From positions 62,001 to 126,000 of the forward strand of contig NZ_PVTE01000012.1 in the NCBI RefSeq assembly GCF_003002825.1: a stretch of 64,000 nucleotides of DNA, read 5' to 3'. Shown piece after piece: positions 52,586 to 62,000 of this stretch. Source of the stretch: Spirosoma oryzae (GTDB taxonomy: Bacteria > Bacteroidota > Bacteroidia > Cytophagales > Spirosomataceae). The notes below the pieces were generated by a model that saw only the letters and a program-made list of their open reading frames with translations, ran no database searches and was not told the DNA's origin. Both the position numbers and the translations under genes were made by a program. The first letter of the stretch is position 1; the number at the start of each line of letters is the position of its first letter.

Positions 52586-52837
52586 TTACCCCTAAATTCC
52601 CTGAAGGGCAGGGCTGTTAAGTTATAGATCGTCTACCCCCCAGCCCCCTGAAGGGGGAGCATTCCGCAAATGAAGTTCACCCCCTTTAGGCCGGGCCGAC
52701 GTTTCGGGGCTGGGGGGTAGATGGACCGAAGGTAATTTGGCTACCGTCAGCGTTAATTTAAGAACTTAACAGCCCTGCCCTTCAGGAGACTTTGTCTACG
52801 TGCGAGCAAAGTCCCCTTCAGGGGATTTAGGGGTAAA
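52586..52837. repeat. Nested inverted-repeat (REP-like) element, copy 3
   Basis: This fills most of the 474-base gap between ndh and the S46 peptidase. Outer arms TTACCCCTAAATTCCCTGAAGG (from 52586) and the complement ending 52837 enclose CAGGGCTGTTAAGTT with AACTTAACAGCCCTG (52610-52624 and 52763-52777). An inner GGGGGCTGGGG hairpin (about 52635-52722) has one arm interrupted by about 16 extra bases (52690-52705, CCGGGCCGACGTTTCG). Modules match copies 1 and 2. No gene is seen here. Confidence 0.8.
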
Positions 52838-52970
52838 GAACTTACCTATTGAACCGGCCAACCGATATTTATTGAAGCCCCTACCCATAAGACTAGTCAT
52901 ACTATGGATGGGTTAGAGTGGGTCTGTTGCAGTGGGTCCTATACACATGAACGACCAAGGTCTTTTCTGC

Positions 52971-52978
52971 TACATTTG
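52971..52978 (+). promoter_or_regulatory. Bacteroidota -7 box for the S46 peptidase gene
   Basis: TACATTTG is an exact TAnnTTTG match 25 bases before the ATG at 53004. It places the transcription start downstream of the in-frame ATG at 52932 and so supports the shorter protein. Confidence 0.6.
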
Positions 52979-53003
52979 CAGATACACCTTTCGTGATCCG
53001 TCC

Positions 53004-55100
53004 ATGCACCAACGTTATAGCCGCCCGATCGTCCTGTCGGGTCTGTTGCTAATCAATTTACTATCCGCTAGCCGGGCGCAGTTTACCCCTACGGCTGCCG
53101 ATTCAGCCAAGGGCGGGCCGGCTGATCTGGGCAAGATGTGGACGTTCGACACCCCGCCGACAGCCTACTTTCAGAAGACTTACAATTTTACCCCCGATGC
53201 CAACTGGTTCAACGAAACACGGCTGGCGGCACTGCGCTTTGCGGATTACTGTTCAGCGTCGTTTGTATCGGCTAACGGACTGGTGATGACGAACCACCAC
53301 TGCGCGCGCGAATCGGGAACGGGGGTACAACGCAAAGGTGAAGACCTGAACGCAACCGGATTTTACGCCAAAACACTGACCGAAGAGCGCAAAGTCGACG
53401 GACTCTTTGTTGACCAACTGGTGTCGATTGAAGACATCACGAGCCGGGTGCAGACGGCAATGGGGCAGGCAGGTTCGGAAGAGGATAAGCTCCAGGCCCG
53501 CGAAAAAACCTTCGACGACATCAAGAAAGAGTACGAGACGAAAGCGGCCTGGAAAGGGCTACAGCTCCAGACGATTACCTTTTACAATGGCGGACGGTAC
53601 GCTCTCTACGGCTTCAAACGGTACAACGACGTACGGCTGGTGTTCATGCCGGAGCTACAGCTTGGTTTCTTCGGGGGCGACTACGATAATTTCACTTACC
53701 CTCGTTACGCTCTCGACTGCTCGTTCTTCCGGGTTTACGACAATGGTAAACCGCTTCAGACGAAGCATTTTTTCAAATTCAACCCCAATGGCGTCCGCGA
53801 TGGTGAACCCATTTTCGTTGTCGGTAATCCCGGCCGGACCGAGCGGCTCAAGACCGTTGCTGAACTCGAATTCGACCGCGACCTACAAACACCCGCGACG
53901 ATTGAACTGCTGAAAAATCGGTCGAAGGCGCTACAAGCCTACAACGCGACGGCCAAGAACGACAGCATTCTGAACGAAATTTTCAGCTACGAGAACAGCA
54001 TCAAAGCCATCAGTGGTCAGCTGGCCGGGCTGCGCGATCCGTACCTGATGGCCCGCAAAGCCAATTTTGAAAAACAGTTTCAGGCGGCAGCCACGGCTAA
54101 AAACCTCCCCGCCGATCAGTTGCAAACGTGGAACCGGCTGGCCGACAACACGGCTAAACTACGCACGCTGTTCAAGGATGCTACGTACCTGGCACCCAAC
54201 GACCGGACGGTTGGTATGCTACTCCCATTTGCCGCTTTATTGGTACAGTACGGACAGTTGGCAACACAGCGCCCGCAGGATGCCGAACGGGCGCGTGGAC
54301 TTGTGATAGCACCGGTCATTAAAAACAAACAGGTCGAAGAAGCGTATCTGGCGGCTCACCTCACCGAAGCGCAGGCTGGCCTGGGCAACGACGATCCGTA
54401 TGTGAAAGCTGCGCTCAACGGCAAAACACCCGCCGAAGCAGCGGCTTACCTGCTCAAAAACACCCGTCTGACCGATCCGGCCTTTGTCAGTGATCTGGCT
54501 ACGCGGGGCGGGATGATCAACGATTCGAGTGATCCGATGCTGGTACTGGCCCGCATCGGTTTCCCGCGTTACATACAGGCGGCACAACAGGCGCAGCAGC
54601 TATCGCAGGAACAGGAAGTATTGCGTGGTCAACTGGGCCGGATGCTGTATGCCGTCTACGGAGCCGCCGTACCGCCCGATGCCACCTTTTCGCTCCGTAT
54701 CAACGACGGTGTGGTGAAAAGCTACGATTACAACGGTACCAAAGCGCCCATCATCACCACCTTTGCGGGCCTGTACGACCGGAGTTATTCGTTTGCCGGT
54801 CAATCGGCCTGGAGTCTACCGGCCCGCTGGAAAAATCCACCGGCCGCGCTGCTCAATCAGCCTATGTGCTTTATCTCCACGAATGACATCATCGGCGGTA
54901 ACTCCGGCAGTCCGATGATCAACAAGAACCGGGAAGCCGTAGGCCTGGTATTCGATGGTAATATTGAGAGCCTACCGGGCGAGTTCATCTTCGTCCCCAC
55001 TGCCAATCGCAGTATCTCCGTCCACGCCGGCGGTATGGTAGCCGCCATGCGCTACATCTACAAAGCTGACCGGCTGGTGGGAGAACTGACAGGTAAGTAG
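53004..55100 (+). CDS. S46-family dipeptidyl-peptidase (DPP7-like)
   Basis: A 698-residue exported serine exopeptidase, signal peptide MHQRYSRPIVLSGLLLINLL...SRAQ. It removes dipeptides from peptide N-termini in the periplasm. The chymotrypsin-like triad is visible: His in MTNHHCAR near residue 95, Asp in GDYDNFTYPRYALD near residue 225, and Ser in GGNSGSPMIN near residue 635. Eighteen residues after the Ser a Gly stands in FDGN; in characterised DPP7 this Gly gives preference for hydrophobic P1 residues, while DPP11 has Arg for acidic P1. DPP7-like specificity is therefore inferred. The first ATG at 52932 is rejected because the promoter lies between it and 53004. Confidence 0.92.
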   Translation: MHQRYSRPIVLSGLLLINLLSASRAQFTPTAADSAKGGPADLGKMWTFDTPPTAYFQKTYNFTPDANWFNETRLAALRFADYCSASFVSANGLVMTNHHCARESGTGVQRKGEDLNATGFYAKTLTEERKVDGLFVDQLVSIEDITSRVQTAMGQAGSEEDKLQAREKTFDDIKKEYETKAAWKGLQLQTITFYNGGRYALYGFKRYNDVRLVFMPELQLGFFGGDYDNFTYPRYALDCSFFRVYDNGKPLQTKHFFKFNPNGVRDGEPIFVVGNPGRTERLKTVAELEFDRDLQTPATIELLKNRSKALQAYNATAKNDSILNEIFSYENSIKAISGQLAGLRDPYLMARKANFEKQFQAAATAKNLPADQLQTWNRLADNTAKLRTLFKDATYLAPNDRTVGMLLPFAALLVQYGQLATQRPQDAERARGLVIAPVIKNKQVEEAYLAAHLTEAQAGLGNDDPYVKAALNGKTPAEAAAYLLKNTRLTDPAFVSDLATRGGMINDSSDPMLVLARIGFPRYIQAAQQAQQLSQEQEVLRGQLGRMLYAVYGAAVPPDATFSLRINDGVVKSYDYNGTKAPIITTFAGLYDRSYSFAGQSAWSLPARWKNPPAALLNQPMCFISTNDIIGGNSGSPMINKNREAVGLVFDGNIESLPGEFIFVPTANRSISVHAGGMVAAMRYIYKADRLVGELTGK

Positions 55101-55105
55101 TTTTC

Positions 55106-55188
55106 GGTTTACGGTATTCAGTTTACGGTGTACTGGCACACGTCAGCTGGATAGCGGAGCGAATGCTGTAAACCGAATACCGTAAACC
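55106..55188. repeat. Inverted repeat of the AAACCG family
   Basis: Arms 55106-55126 and 55168-55188 pair at 20 of 21 positions (core TTTACGGTATTC). They are followed by further AAACCGTAGACC tracts up to about 55210, between the S46 peptidase and dinB. Similar words occur at 25082-25110, 28205-28240 and 28390-28410. Confidence 0.7.
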
Positions 55189-55215
55189 AATAAACCGTAG
55201 ACCGTAGACCGTATC

Positions 55216-55746
55216 ATGACCCAAAACGACCTCCCGGCGCTGCCGCCTTTCTTTGACCGCTACATTAATCTGGCTCCACCGGGCGACTTGCTCGACGCCC
55301 TGAAACAGACCCGCTCGTTCGACAGTCTGATTGATGCGCAGACGCTTGTGCGACTAGGCGACAGACGCTATGCACCCGGCAAATGGAGTGCAACTGACAT
55401 CTTACAGCATATCGTTGACACGGAACGGATCATGGCGTATCGGGCGCTGCGTATTGCCCGCAATGACAAAACGCCCTTACCCGGCTTCGATGAAAATGCC
55501 TTCGCCGACTGCACCGATGCAACCAACCGTACCGTTGCCGACCTATACGACGAATACACAGCCCAGCGCGACTCGACAATTCAGCTGTTCAGCAGCTTCA
55601 CCGACGAGATGTTGCTCCGCAGCGGTACCGCGTCCGATAAACCAATCTCGGCGCTGGCGCTGGGCTTCGTTTGTGTCGGCCATGCCATGCACCACGCCAA
55701 CGTGTTGCGGGAACGGTACCTGCCGCTGCTGACACAACCTTCCTGA
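55216..55746 (+). CDS. DinB-family protein
   Basis: A 176-residue four-helix-bundle protein of the DinB/YfiT superfamily, which often bind a divalent metal through three His. The candidate ligands are in DILQHIVDTER near residue 65 and in GHAMHHANVLRERYL near residue 155. YfiT-like members are thiol-dependent transferases, but the activity here is not readable. It is 31 bases before the S9 peptidase gene and probably cotranscribed. Confidence 0.85.
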   Translation: MTQNDLPALPPFFDRYINLAPPGDLLDALKQTRSFDSLIDAQTLVRLGDRRYAPGKWSATDILQHIVDTERIMAYRALRIARNDKTPLPGFDENAFADCTDATNRTVADLYDEYTAQRDSTIQLFSSFTDEMLLRSGTASDKPISALALGFVCVGHAMHHANVLRERYLPLLTQPS

Positions 55747-55777
55747 CCACTCTTTTACCCAACAACCAACCTGTTAC

Positions 55778-57970
55778 ATGATTCGACAAACTACCGTACT
55801 GCTGCTCTGCGCTATGCAGGTGGCACTGGGGCAAACGAAGCCAAAAGTCACCGTTACCGACCTGACCCGCATCCGGCAGGTTGGCGCAGTTGACCTATCG
55901 CCAGACGGCAAGCGCGCCGTGTACGCCCTGACAACCATCGAGCCCAACCCCGACCAGAAAGAGGAATACGATTACCGTACGCATCTCTACCTGACCAGCC
56001 TGCAAGCCGGCGACAGCCGCGCCCTGACCCGTGGCAGCGAATCGGCCCGGCAGGCGGCATGGTCACCCGACGGCAAGTCGATTGCGTTTTCCCGGACGGT
56101 GAAAGGCAAGCCCCAAGTATTCATCATGCCCCTCGACGGCGGTGAAGCCTGGCAGCTTACCAACACGCCCTACGGTGCTTCCGGTCCGCTATGGTCGCCC
56201 GATGGGAAGCGGATTGTTTACACAGCTCCCGTGTCGATGGCGGAGATGCTGACGGATTCGCTGCTGAACCCGACGAAAGGTGGGCCAGTGTGGTCGCTCG
56301 AAAAGCCCGGTTTCCGAAACAACGACTTTGTCAAACCCGACAAAAAGACAAAGCCAAATCCCGACGGCTCACTGGCCGAAATCCGGGCATACCTGGCGAA
56401 AGACGTTGACGACAAAAAGGCCAAGGTCATCAATCGACTTAACTTTCAGGGCGAATCGACCACCGAACCCGATCCAAGCTTCACGCATCTGTTTATCGTG
56501 GATGTTGCCGAGAAAGCAACGCCCAAACCGTTGACGCGTGGCTTTTCGGCCACGCGGGCAGCCGTATGGCTTCCTAACGGACAGGGCCTGCTGGCAGTAT
56601 CGGACCGCGATTCGCTGAAACATCCCGATCGCGAACAGGATAACGCCATCGTTTTCATCCCCGCCGATGGGTCCGGGACGCGTCGGCTAGTACTGAGCGA
56701 AGCCGGCAAAAGTTACGGCTCGCCCGCCCCCTCGCCCGACGGCAAGCTGCTGACGTATCTGGTTTCACCCGCCGAAGGCATCACACAATCGCAGATCGGT
56801 CTGGTTAGCCTGAACGGCGCGACGGTATCAACTCCCCGACTCGTCACATTCGACCGGGCCGCCGGCAATATGACCTGGGCCGAACTGCCCCGATCCGGTA
56901 AGAAAGGAAGCGCGGGCTATACCATCTATTTCACCGCCAGTGCCAATGGTGGTGTACCTGTCTACCGGCTCGATCCCGCTTCGTTACAGGTTACCCAGTT
57001 AACCGGCTTCGACCAGGGCATCACCAGCTTCGACGCCGACGGTGGTCAGCTTGTTTTTTCGCGCACCGAAATCAGCAACCCTTCTGAGTTGTACAAAGCC
57101 GACGCGCAGGCCAAAAATGCGGTTAAGCTGACGACACATAATGACTGGGTAGCCCAGCGGCAGTTGAGTACCCCCGAGAAGCGAACGTACAAAAACTCAC
57201 TCGGTCAGACCGTCGATTACTGGATCATGAAACCGGCGGTTGTCGAAGCGGGTAAAACGTATCCGCTACTGCTGAACATGCATGGCGGCCCGACCGCCAT
57301 GTGGGGTCCCGGCGAAGCATCGATGTGGCACGAGTTTCAATACATGTGCGCGCAGGGATACGGCATTGTGTACGCCAACCCACGCGGGTCGGGCGGCTAC
57401 GGGCTGAATTTCCAGCAGGCCAACAAAAAAGACTGGGGCACCGGACCAGCCGAAGACGTACTGGCAGCCGCCACTGCTGCCGCCCGCGAAACGTGGGTCG
57501 ACACCAGCCGGCAGGTTATCACGGGTGGTTCCTACGCGGGCTACCTGACCGCCTGGATCGTTGGACACGACAACCGCTTCAAAGCCGCTTTTGCACAGCG
57601 CGGTGTATATGACCTGACTACCTTCCTCGGCGAAGGCAACGCCTGGCGCTTGGTACCGAACTACTTCGAGTATCCCTGGATGCCCGGCGCACAGGTGCTC
57701 GACGCTAACTCGCCCTACACCTTCGTGCAGAACATCAAAACACCCCTGCTCATCAAGCACGGCGAGAACGACCTGCGCACCGGCGTTATTCAGAGCGAAA
57801 TGATGTACAAGAGTCTGAAGATTATGGGCAAACCCGTCGAATACGTTCGGATGCCCGGTGCCACGCACGAGTTGAGTCGTACCGGTAACGTTCGGCAGCG
57901 CATCGACCGGCTGCTGCGTATTTACGAATTCTTCGAGCGGTACGTCGGCCCCGGCACCACTATAAAGTAG
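55778..57970 (+). CDS. S9-family serine peptidase (prolyl-oligopeptidase / acylaminoacyl-peptidase-like)
   Basis: A 730-residue exported peptidase (signal TVLLLCAMQVALGQ). The N-terminal beta-propeller (residues about 25-430) is made of repeated WSPDGK-type blades, for example QAAWSPDGKSIAFSR and PLWSPDGKRIVYT. The alpha/beta-hydrolase domain follows with oxyanion HGGP near residue 508, nucleophile GGSYAGYLT near 588, Asp in HGENDLRTG near 668, and His in GATHELS near 700. It cleaves peptides in the periplasm, probably working together with the S46 peptidase two genes upstream on peptide degradation. Confidence 0.92.
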   Translation: MIRQTTVLLLCAMQVALGQTKPKVTVTDLTRIRQVGAVDLSPDGKRAVYALTTIEPNPDQKEEYDYRTHLYLTSLQAGDSRALTRGSESARQAAWSPDGKSIAFSRTVKGKPQVFIMPLDGGEAWQLTNTPYGASGPLWSPDGKRIVYTAPVSMAEMLTDSLLNPTKGGPVWSLEKPGFRNNDFVKPDKKTKPNPDGSLAEIRAYLAKDVDDKKAKVINRLNFQGESTTEPDPSFTHLFIVDVAEKATPKPLTRGFSATRAAVWLPNGQGLLAVSDRDSLKHPDREQDNAIVFIPADGSGTRRLVLSEAGKSYGSPAPSPDGKLLTYLVSPAEGITQSQIGLVSLNGATVSTPRLVTFDRAAGNMTWAELPRSGKKGSAGYTIYFTASANGGVPVYRLDPASLQVTQLTGFDQGITSFDADGGQLVFSRTEISNPSELYKADAQAKNAVKLTTHNDWVAQRQLSTPEKRTYKNSLGQTVDYWIMKPAVVEAGKTYPLLLNMHGGPTAMWGPGEASMWHEFQYMCAQGYGIVYANPRGSGGYGLNFQQANKKDWGTGPAEDVLAAATAAARETWVDTSRQVITGGSYAGYLTAWIVGHDNRFKAAFAQRGVYDLTTFLGEGNAWRLVPNYFEYPWMPGAQVLDANSPYTFVQNIKTPLLIKHGENDLRTGVIQSEMMYKSLKIMGKPVEYVRMPGATHELSRTGNVRQRIDRLLRIYEFFERYVGPGTTIK

Positions 57971-58070
57971 TTGCCGATCAATTCGCCGGACGTGGTTGCA
58001 TCATGACAGCTACGCTCGCTGACCGAATATACAAATAACAATAACGGGGCAACCATGCCTCCCATCGACA

Positions 58071-58118
58071 CGTTACGTAGCTAAACCCGTTCGGACGGAC
58101 GGGTTCAGTTGCGTAACG
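58071..58118 (+). promoter_or_regulatory. Nested hairpin between S9 peptidase and NUDIX genes
   Basis: CGTTACG (58071-58077) pairs with CGTAACG (58112-58118), and inside it AACCCGT (58084-58090) pairs with ACGGGTT (58099-58105). TTTTTAG follows directly, so it may end the peptidase transcript; it may also be in the NUDIX leader. Confidence 0.5.
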
Positions 58119-58135
58119 TTTTTAGTTTGTCTACC

Positions 58136-58819
58136 ATGAGTAAACTTTCCCCCGAGCCGCTTGAACAGGCTCATAAGTTTCAGTTCTGGCAAGAACAGAT
58201 GATCAGTAATGGACTGACCATCAACAAAATTGACGAGAAATACCTCCGCCGACGACACAATGGCGAAGTTTTGTTCGCCATGCTCGAAGTAGACGCAACT
58301 ACACCTGAAGGCGACAAGATCCCCCCCGCTCTGTTTTTGAAAGGCCATGCGGCTTCTATGCTCGTCTGCCTCATCGACGATAAGACCGGCGAAAAATTTG
58401 TCGTTCTCGTTCGGCAACGGCGCATCTGTGATGGCTCGCACACCTACGAACACCCGGCCGGTATGGTCGACGCCAGCGACGCACCCGACGAAGTGGCGGC
58501 CCGCGAGTTGGGCGAAGAGATTGGCCTGATCGTAGAACCAAGCGACCTGACGAAGCTAAACAGTCAGCTCTTTTTCCCCAGCACCGGTACCAGCGATGAA
58601 GGCATGCATTTCTTCTTCATTGAGCGTACCCTACCCCACGAGGAAATCATGGCGTATCACCACAAAAACATGGGTAGCACGTCGGAATTTGAGCGCATTA
58701 CTACAATCGTGACCAGCCTACCCGAATCGCATAAGCTGATTAACAACGTTAACGGCCTGTTACTCAACTTCATGTACTTGAAACACGTCGGCGACTACAA
58801 GACAATGGCTCTGTTATAA
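58136..58819 (+). CDS. NUDIX hydrolase
   Basis: A 227-residue protein. The Nudix box is G-x5-D-x7-RELGEEIGL near residues 108-130, where Asp replaces the usual first Glu of the box. The essential REL-EE-G core is intact. Upstream are KFVVLVRQRRICDGSHTYEHPAGM, as in ADP-ribose/ADP-sugar pyrophosphatases, and a C-terminal extension of about 70 residues follows the fold. It would hydrolyse a nucleoside diphosphate linked to another group; the substrate is unknown. ATG 58136 is chosen over 58109 because 58109 lies inside the hairpin. Confidence 0.85.
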   Translation: MSKLSPEPLEQAHKFQFWQEQMISNGLTINKIDEKYLRRRHNGEVLFAMLEVDATTPEGDKIPPALFLKGHAASMLVCLIDDKTGEKFVVLVRQRRICDGSHTYEHPAGMVDASDAPDEVAARELGEEIGLIVEPSDLTKLNSQLFFPSTGTSDEGMHFFFIERTLPHEEIMAYHHKNMGSTSEFERITTIVTSLPESHKLINNVNGLLLNFMYLKHVGDYKTMALL

Positions 58820-58837
58820 GGTTTTTTCGCGTTTTCG

Positions 58838-58869
58838 TTGCGTCGATTCAACCGTATTTCTTATCTTTG
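58838..58869 (+). promoter_or_regulatory. Promoter of tRNA-Arg
   Basis: TTG (58838-58840), 21 bases, then TATCTTTG (58862-58869): an exact fit to the Bacteroidota consensus TTG-N19-21-TAnnTTTG. The start of transcription would be near 58876, 14 bases before the tRNA. Confidence 0.82.
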
Positions 58870-58889
58870 CGCTCCCAACCGGGGAATTT

Positions 58890-58961
58890 GCTTCCGTAGT
58901 TCAATGGATAGAATTTCGGTTTCCGGTACCGACGATAGGGGTTCGAATCCCTTCGGGAGCA
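58890..58961 (+). tRNA. tRNA-Arg (anticodon CCG)
   Basis: A 72-base cloverleaf. Acceptor arms are GCTTCCG and CGGGAGC with one G-T pair, and the discriminator is A58961. The D-arm lies in GTTCAATGGATAGAAT. The anticodon stem TCGGT/ACCGA holds the loop TTCCGGT, giving anticodon CCG, which reads CGG. The T-arm is AGGGG-TTCGAAT-CCCTT. CCA is not encoded. The promoter and terminator fit closely around it, so it is an independent single-gene unit. Confidence 0.95.
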
Positions 58962-59006
58962 CAAACAAAAAGCGGCCGTCTGATCAGACGGCCGCTTTTT
59001 GTTTGT
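58961..59006. terminator. 46-bp perfect palindromic terminator after tRNA-Arg
   Basis: ACAAACAAAAAGCGGCCGTC... (58961-58983) is followed without spacer by its exact reverse complement (58984-59006), with CTTTTTGTTTGT at the end. It starts at the tRNA discriminator base, so RNA folding and tRNA 3' processing overlap. Confidence 0.9.
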
Positions 59007-59039
59007 CTATGTTTTGAAGAGCACATCGTTCGTAAAATA

Positions 59040-59073
59040 CCGAGGCCCAGCTAAGTAGGTAGCTGGGCCTCGG
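59040..59073 (-). terminator. Terminator of the giant adhesin gene
   Basis: CCGAGGCCCAGCTA (59040-59053) and TAGCTGGGCCTCGG (59060-59073) pair perfectly around AGTAGG, 23 bases past the adhesin stop. TATTTTACG follows on the - strand. Confidence 0.85.
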
Positions 59074-59096
59074 CGGTACTCAACAAACCAGTCCGG

Positions 59097-62000
59097 TTAT
59101 GGGCGGATGAGCTTGATTTGCTGCTGCTGGGATGGTGTGCTGACACGCAGCAACAACACGCCCTGGCTGCGGCCCAACGGAACACTCAGCCGCTCGATAG
59201 AACCCGCTTGAGAAATCGACTGATGATGAACGGTGTTCCCCAACAGATCCACCACCCGAACCTGCACCGCTTGACCATCAGCTCCGCTAATCGACACGGA
59301 GACCGACTCGCCAATCACCGGGTTGCCAAACACGGTCACCTGCAACGGAACAACCGCTTCGAGTGACCCCTGGCGACCGTTGGGGCTGCAAGCTTTCAGC
59401 CACTCGTAACGGAAGCTAGCCACCTGGGTAGCCTGCTCGGCCTGCAAGGTCACCACCGGATTGTCGGTGTAGAGCCGGATTGTGTAAGGACCCGCAGCCG
59501 TGGTGGCGTCTACCTCGTTAACCACCCGGAAACTGATTGGTCCGCTGCCCGCCCCGGTGTACTGGGGTGTGAAGGTCACCCGACGCTCGCTGGCCGTGAT
59601 TGGCTCACAACTCACCGTAGTAACACCTGTGATGGCAAACTCAGTGGAAGGCGGGGTTACCGGAGTCGTAACAACCGGCGGAGTTGACGGAGTTTGCGGG
59701 GTCGGCGTAGGTGATGGAGTCGGCGTATCACAGGTACTCAGCCAGGCATAGCTGTAGGTAGCTGTTACCCCCGACTGCACCGCTTCCAGCTTCACCACCG
59801 GGTTGTCGGTATACAAGCGAATCGCGTAGGGACCCGCATCGGTGGTGGCGTCGATCTCGTTGACTACCCGGAAACGAATGGGCGTGCCATTGAGACCGCT
59901 GTAGATGGGTGAGAAGCTGACCCGCCGTTCCGAGGCACCCACAGCCACACAGGTTACGTTACTTACCCCCGTGATGGCAAAATCAGTGGTCGGTGGCGTC
60001 GACTCGGTGGGCGGGTTGACTACGACTGTCGACTCCTTAACCGTCAACTCAAAACTGGTGCGAACGGATAGTCCACCGGGATCGGTCGCCGTGATCCAGA
60101 TCGTCGATGTACCGACACTGGCCGGCGTGCCCGTCACTCCACTCAGGCTAGTTGAGTAGGTCAGTCCAGCTGGCAGTCCCTCCGCCGTTAGAATCAGTGC
60201 CCCACCGTCGGGATCGGTGAAGGTGTTGCGGGAAATGTAGAGCGAGTAGCCCTGACCTACCGTGGCCGTCTGACTTACCAGCGGGATCGATACCACCGGC
60301 GGCCGGTTGGTTACCACGGGTGGGGTGGGGTTTGTGCAACTGTTAAGCCAGGCATAGCTGTAGGTAGCTGTTACCCCCGACTGCACCGCTTCCAGCTTCA
60401 CCACCGGGTTGTCGGTGTATAAGCGGATTGTATAGGGCCCCGGCTCTGTCGTGGCGTCGATCTCGTTGACTACCCGGAAGCGGATCGCCGTGCCGTTGAG
60501 CCCACTGTAGATGGGTGAGAAGCTGACCCGCCGTTCCGAGGCACTCACAGCCACACAGGTTACGTTACTTACCCCCGTGATGGAAAAATCAGTGGTGGAG
60601 GGCTCACTAGCCGCCGTAATTCGTAGACGCACGGAAGTCGACACCTGAAGACCGGCGGGGTCAAGCGCCGTAACCGTCACGTCACTCACACCCGGTCCGG
60701 TTGGTCGGCCGCTGATACGACCGCCCGACAGATTCAGGCCAGCGGGTAGTTGACTGGTTGTGAACGTGAGTATCTGCCCGTCAGGATCGGCAAAGTAGCT
60801 GGTCAGATCAAGCTGATAAGGTTGGTCCTGAACCAGTTGCTGATCCGGAATGGTTGTTACAACCGGTGCGCGGTTGGCCGTGGTATTACCCGCGCAGATA
60901 GCCCGCCAGCTATAGGCAAACTGGGCTTGGTTACCATCAGCCTGTGTGGCTACCAGCGTAACAACCGGGTTATCGGCGTAGAGCCGTACGGTGTAGGGTG
61001 CCGTGGCCGTGGTGCTCACAATCTCGTTGATGATCGAGAAGCTAGCTGGGTTACCCGATAGACCACTATAAACCGGCGTAAACGTAACCCAGTATTCCCC
61101 CCGGCTGGCATCGACTAGCTGGCAATTTACGGTGTTGACGCTGGCGATGGCAAAATTACCGGGACGGATACTGACAAGAAGCGGTGTAGATTCAACGCTG
61201 ATGTCGTTACCCACCGTACACCGGGCTGTCAGAGTGTAGTTCGCCGGTTGCGAAAGGGTATAGACAGCGCCGTTAGCGACACCCGTTCCACCTTGTACCG
61301 TCCAGCTAATCGTTCCCGCGCAACCCGAAGCGGTTACCAGAATAGGTTCTTTTTCGGTTACCAGTGCACTGGCCGTCAGCAGCGGTGACTGATTGATAAC
61401 GAAAACTTGCGTGGTCACGTTGCCATTCGCATCCGTAACGGTCACCGTGTAGGTACCCGCCGACAGCCCGCTCGCCGTAGCCTCCGTACCGCCCGAAGGC
61501 GACCAGCTATACGTATAGGGCCCAACACCACCGACGACGGATACCGTCGCACCGCCGTTACTGGCTCCGTTACCACTCACATTGGTTTGGCTCCCCACAC
61601 CCGCTACCAGCGCGGCTGGTTGGGTTAAGGAGAAAACCTGCTTCGTTACATTACCCTTAGCGTCCGTGATAGTTACCGTGTAGACACCCGCTGACAGACC
61701 ACTCGCTGTCGCAGCTGAACCACCCGTGGGCGACCAGCTATAGGTGTAGGGACCCACACCGCCCGTCACTACCGCCGTGATGCTACCATTGCTACCGCCG
61801 TTACCACTTACGTTGGTCTGGCTGCTGCCACCACTCACGATCAGCGCATCAGGCTGGGTGATGACGAAGGTCTGCGTGGTCTTGTTGCCGTTGGCATCCG
61901 TTACCGTTACTACATACGTACCTGCCGACAGCCCACTCGCCGTAGCAGCCGTACCGCCTGATGGCGACCAGCTGTAGGTATACGGACCCACTCCACCGGT

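Noticed and set aside
52932..53003. Longer start for the S46 peptidase
   Set aside because: An exact -7 promoter box lies at 52971-52978, and the signal peptide begins at the ATG at 53004.
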